From Syngnathus acus (taxonomy: Eukaryota > Chordata > Actinopteri > Syngnathiformes > Syngnathidae), in the NCBI RefSeq assembly GCF_901709675.1, contig NC_051088.1, forward strand, positions 12,257,693 through 12,321,692: DNA of 64,000 bases, in the 5' to 3' direction. Below are positions 59,413 through 64,000 of the stretch, one piece after another; the first letter of the stretch is position 1; the number at the start of each line of letters is the position of its first letter. The notes under the pieces are model-generated. The model did not search any database. It worked only from the letters and a program-made list of their open reading frames with translations, and was not told where the DNA came from. The position numbers and the translations under genes were made by a program.

Positions 59413-60603
59413 TGAGAGGAAGTATTTAAATGTGGTTTATTTGTGCAATTAACCCTTTATTTATTTATCCTTTTTTTTTTTTTACCTCGTGTAGTGTACC
59501 TATTGAAGTGTCCATGAGGTGTACCTAATCACAGGCCACTTCATTAGGGAATAAGCTTAAGTGAAAGTGAAAAGTGCCACACCCGCTCTCACCCCCACCT
59601 CCTGATTGGCTGGTTGATCTGTGACGTCACGCGGACACTCCATTAGGTACACCACCATTTTCAGGTGTACCTAATAACTTTATGCATTTTTTGTACGTGT
59701 CAAGAATGTGTATTTGACTACTTGCTCTTTATTTTGGGGGACACCAACACATATTACACAACGTAAAACACATACATATTGTCATATAAAGCAGTCAACC
59801 AAATGTCAGATTATTGTTTTCATGACCAAAAAAATAAAAAGGAATAAAACACCAGACAAGTTTTAACAGGTTTTAATGTTTATTAAAATAATAATAAAAG
59901 TAAATTTCAAATCAGCAATCTAATGTGAAATTGCAGTAGATATATTGGATAACAATATTTAGGCGTATATATGCATACACGTTATTTTAAAATGACTATA
60001 AGTGTTATAAAATCAAGATTACCCAAAGAGAAGCATAATCTCCCCGTTGTTACATAACGGCGCATCCCTTCATGCAATAAAGTTAGCCGTTAGCTTGGAG
60101 AAAACGTGCATAAAAGAAGTGGTGTTTCAGTGAGTGGTTCTTTCTTTCCTTGGCAAATCGTAAATCTACATTCTGGCTTACGTAGTTCACGCCAGGTGGG
60201 AGACGCAACACGTTCACTGACTGATCCGTTGATGCACGGGAAGGAAGGCAGTTGACCCATTGACTCGTTCGCGAACGGGAAAGTCAGGATTCCTTCCCTC
60301 ACTGATCCGTTCTCGCGATGAACTGGAAATGCAAATCACTCACTCACTGACTCGTTCACTCACAGATCCGTTCAGGGAAATGCAATTCACAAATCGTTCG
60401 TGAACGGGAAGTTACGTCATTTTCTTCTTCGTTTTGTTTTACGGCAAGGTGGCACCAGCTTCAATGCGCATTACCGACATCTACTGGTTGAAGTCATATG
60501 AACTTTACTTCACTTTAGGAAGTGATTCGTAGAGTCGTTCTCTCTCGTTCACTGAAAAAAATTTCGTTCTTTGAAACGAATCGTTCACTCACGAGCCAAC
60601 ACT

Positions 60604-63600
60604 AGTTCAGGTTAAGACGCTTGTCTCGGTTACGTCAGTCGAGGCCGCGAAGCAAGCAAAAATTAGCAAGAAACAGAGATGTTTGGAAGGCATGCATGTA
60701 TGGATGACTAAAACCTCCAAGGAAAAAAAAAAAAACCTTCAGAGATGATATAAGTGTGTGTAGAGTACATACATAAATATGATTCTCATAAACATCATGC
60801 TCTTCTTAACAAACTGGATTGGGCTAGGTATGAATTAAGCAAGGGTGTGTGGTTTTGCGCCCTGGCTCAAGCGGACCTGCAAGGAACCGACACTGCTGCA
60901 AATGGTTGGAATCGGCTTCTGTCAGCAGTAGCACTTCCCGTCAACGAGACAGCCCGTCAATCTTAACTCTTCTTCCATCCTCCTCCTCCTTCTAGAACCT
61001 TAAAAGTGCTGGGTTAAAACTGACTCAGGAATTTGGCTTGTTTCCTATTAAATTCCATTTTGGTGGTCATGACAAGACTTTAATATCTTCCGGATGGAGC
61101 TGTAGCTGTTAATGATCTTTGATTAAGGGTGACATGATGCTGTCATTTTGTCATTGTCACTTAGGCACTGAATAATGAAGTGATACTTTCATAATGGAGT
61201 ACGAAGCAACATGATTTGACATGGCGTTGCCCATTTTCTTCGGCAGATGGTTTCCCCATCATGCATGCTAATAGCTCTTGTGCAACATATGCATGAGATG
61301 GGACCTGAACAACCTCCTGGATGCTTGTGAATACCCACATCTGATGTTGTATGTTAATCTGCTCACCTTCAGGGCACTGGGAAGAGTAACCAGCGAGGGA
61401 GAACCAGAAAAAGCTGCACACAAAAAGAGGCTTTGAACCAATCTTCTTTCCAGCTTGTACTCCAGGGCTGTTAATGAGTGCGTTACTTGATACTAAGCAT
61501 AGAAAAGGAGCGGATGGAATTACAGTTATGTCGCGGAGAAAAAGTGAATGGTCTTGATTAGTCATTGAAATAGCTTTGCACAAGACAGGTGGAAGAGAAA
61601 GAATAGAGGCAATGTCTTGGAGGTTGTCCAGAACTCGTTTTGTACTGAAGACAGTGGAAGAGCATTGGAAAATGCAAGCACACAACCTGAAGGGGCCTGT
61701 AAATGGTAAAAATGATCAAGTTTGGAATGCTAATACTGGAAATCGGATTATCCCCCCCAAAAAAATAGGTTTGGGCTTTTGAGCGCCGCTCTTCCTGCGT
61801 AGACTTTGTGTGTTCTCCCCTGTTTTACAAAAATGTGCCAGCAAAATAATAGCAACCTGTAGATTGTCAAGACGCAGACCACAGGCTAAATGATGATGTC
61901 ATCCCGTTGCTTTGCGTGGACAAATAGGATCAGCTGGCGCGGAAGCGGCACGTCTCCGCCAACCCGTTAGCCATGTAGCCAAGTATAGTTGAAAAGATGT
62001 CATCCAGACGCCATCGTACATTATGCCGAGCCTTGCCAGCTCTGGATTTGCATATGGAAATGACGCAAGTATTTGAATTAAATTCACGCTTTACCATTGT
62101 TGTGTTTTTTTTTTACGCATTGGCGCATCGCTGGAATGGTTAATTTCCCCTTGCCCACACTAACACTGAATCAATGCTTCAATTTTTTTTTACTAAGTAC
62201 TAAGAAAATGGTTGTCAGCAGCAATTGGCCCCTGTTTTGATTTCCTGTCACCGTGGGAGCGCCTACGCGGTTGTCATGACGGTTGATGACAAAAAAGCAG
62301 TGACAATATCATTTGATGAAACACTACTCATGCCAGTTTGTCTGTATTCCTATTTTCTTTTGGCTTTTCAGACATGGCGGCTGACTAAAATTTAATCCTG
62401 TTATTGGCCCCATTCTGTTCTTAAGAGAGCTCATCGAGCAGGATGTACTCAGGGATTGCCTGTGCGTCTCTTGTCAAGTCTGCAAGAGGGATTTAAACAG
62501 AATGCAAACAGAAATAGCTGTTGTATGTGTGAGAGATAAATGGAAAACATGTCAGCCTACACTGAGGACGTTTTACCTAAACTTTGCTGCTGCGGCACAG
62601 AACCATCTGTAGGGAAAGTTATATTCGGCTGAGATCCATGTTCTATATCAGGCCAAAACATTTACGAAACTTAATTCTTAATTCTTTCCTGCCTTGTTTT
62701 TACAAATCCCAATAAAGTTAGGATTTATTTATAGATACTTTCTTTTGGTAAGACAGAGGTAAGTTTGTTTACCTGCTTCTCATGTGGAAGTGGCCGAAAC
62801 ATGTAAACAAACTCACATCTGTCTTACTAAAAGAAAGTAAAGTGAAGATAGTATAAACATTCACCAAAGAAGTTAGGATTCATTTACAACGTAAATAAAA
62901 CTTAAATAAAAAATACAACCAGTTGCACGTTCTTTTCAACCTCAAGTCAAGAGGCCAAAAACAAATATGGAATGCTGGGGAACTTCTGTCCCTCAAGCAG
63001 CACTGCATTGAAAAAGAATGGAATCACTCCCGTCCCCTATACATCTTTCCCATAACCGTCACGTCGCCTTTACTTAGTGGCTTTTACCTAGTCGCCCAGC
63101 TTTTCACTAGAGAAGGTTTGAAAGCTGTGGAGGACCATCATCTCCCCCGTCACATGAGTATTTGTGGCGTCTAAATCGAGCGGTGTTTCGGAGGCTGACT
63201 CGCTCCTCCTGCAGGCTGTGTGGGAGTCTGGAAGCCGATCAGTCGGCCTGAAGCTTGCGGGTGGACGGGCTGCCACCTCCAGCTACCTGGACGCTGGAAT
63301 GAGATTACCATGCACATGGAAACGAGTCCATTAGTCACACTCGCAACATTTGACAAAAGCAGGGGGAATTACTATATTCGTATCTCGATTTCTGACCTAC
63401 AAAGTTCGATTTTTTTTAGGAGGTGCGGAATTTTTGTTCCCTCTTATTGCACATGCTGTTTAATTCTTGTAGACTTTCTACTTTATGTATATGTACTGAT
63501 AAGGAGCTCTGCAAACATTCATGTGATTTTGCATGATTAATGTCTATAATAACACGCAATCAAATTTAATGTGTCTAAGCCTGTGATTACAAGTGAGCTG

Positions 63601-64000
63601 TACGTAGATGGTTGGCTTGAAGGCTGCTAAATTAGCATCATTAATATTGCTTTAAAACGTCTGCTGGCAGGTTAACGATAATTAAACATCTGCATTCGCT
63701 CCTCCTCCGCCATTCCTCATCTTCAGCTCAACTTGTCGTTAGCCCGCCTCAGACAATTACCGCGCTGAAGATCAGAGGCTGTTTAATATTTCATCTCAAA
63801 ATCTATTAGACATAAGGAATGCGCTGCTGTTTTGTTAACCACTTGCTGCTATGAACGTTAACAACCATAACAAATTAGTGGTAGTAGTACAAGTATCTGG
63901 AAATGTTTGTTTTAAAGCGTGTCACTTAACCTGGTGTCAATTTTCTGAGGAAATATTTCATTGTAAATGTACAAATTTGAACCTAAGTGTGGTGTATGGG
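60604..64000. other. Downstream region, no gene recognised
   Basis: Contains the hairpin at 62736-62839. The longest frame (61161-61685, minus, 174 codons) has no recognisable domain. The stretch about 63560-63790 is complex, with several TAAT cores, and could be conserved non-coding DNA. Confidence 0.45.
62736..62839. repeat. 40-bp-arm hairpin
   Basis: Arms 62736-62775 and 62800-62839 are inverted copies matching at 36 of 40 positions, with a 24-nt loop. The outer part is TACTTTCTTTTGGTAAGACA opposite TGTCTTACTAAAAGAAAGTA. Imperfect direct repeats (AAGTTAGGATTTATTTA / AAGTTAGGATTCATTTA) flank it. It could be a small MITE or a miRNA-type precursor. Confidence 0.8.

Larger units (their letters stand above)
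56815..60603. mobile_element. Foldback transposable element with ~1-kb inverted arms
   Basis: The left end AGTGTTGGCTCGTGAGTGAA is the exact reverse complement of the right end, and the match continues for about 950-1000 bp (left arm about 56815-57771, right arm about 59588-60603) with only scattered differences and small indels. A TA lies just at each end (TAGTGTTGG..CCAACACTA). The outer 400 bp of each arm is packed with GAACGA/TCGTTC-type repeats. The core carries nested elements and a tandem array. No transposase frame is present, so it is non-autonomous. Superfamily not assigned. Confidence 0.85.

Noticed and set aside
61161-61685. 174-codon minus-strand frame
   Set aside because: The longest frame outside the two genes, but with no domain, no clear signal and no neighbouring exons. 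A frame this long can occur by chance in 64 kb. Worth a protein search but not annotated.
1-64000. CRISPR arrays, bacterial operons or phage genes
   Set aside because: Exon-intron structure and vertebrate proteins show a eukaryotic chromosome. The tandem array at 58.2-59.1 kb has no spacer-repeat pattern.

Overview
The window is eukaryotic and looks like a ray-finned (teleost) fish chromosome. Genes are split into many short exons with GT-AG introns. The intergenic and intronic DNA is AT-rich and carries fish-type repeats: hAT-like MITEs with GTGTCAAACTCA ends, L2-like retroposon tails, tRNA-like SINE heads, and ATCC, CTCA, TTA and TA microsatellites. The proteins are vertebrate. A percomorph species is likely, but I cannot name it.

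Two protein-coding genes can be supported exon by exon, both on the plus strand. The first is plch2, phosphoinositide phospholipase C eta-2. It runs from an upstream first exon at 9645 (or an alternative one at 21482) to a stop at 45412-45414, with a poly(A) signal near 46364. I reconstructed 22 coding exons whose phases all agree. The full model is about 1841 aa from the 21482 start, or about 1779 aa from the 9645 start. Domain order is PH, EF-hands, catalytic X box, acidic linker, catalytic Y box, C2 and a long Ser-rich tail. The catalytic and calcium residues of the X box are intact. The gene carries a U12-type AT-AC intron, two alternative first exons, a probable cassette exon after the C2 domain, and a multi-way splicing choice in the tail.

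The second gene (48659-52349, nine coding exons, 459 aa) encodes a short ionotropic glutamate receptor of the kainate-binding-protein type. It has a signal peptide and goes straight into the S1 ligand-binding lobe, with no amino-terminal domain. The glutamate-binding residues are present, while the pore and M3 differ from AMPA and kainate receptors. Both products belong to neuronal calcium and glutamate signalling, but nothing in the sequence shows that they are co-regulated.

Layout: 1-9 kb holds no recognised gene, only repeats. At 9-9.7 kb there is a CT-rich leader and the first plch2 exon. From 9.7 to 24.4 kb lies a long first intron with MITEs, retroposon pieces and the second first exon. 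From 24.4 to 45.4 kb are the plch2 body exons, and 45.4-46.4 kb is the 3' UTR. The receptor gene follows at 48.6-52.6 kb. At 55.4-55.7 kb there is a CpG-rich stretch that could be an orphan first exon. A foldback transposable element of about 3.8 kb lies at 56.8-60.6 kb; it has arms of about 1 kb and a nested, tandemly amplified, hairpin-bearing core. From 60.6 to 64 kb there is no recognised gene, but there is a strong 40-bp-arm hairpin at 62.74-62.84 kb.
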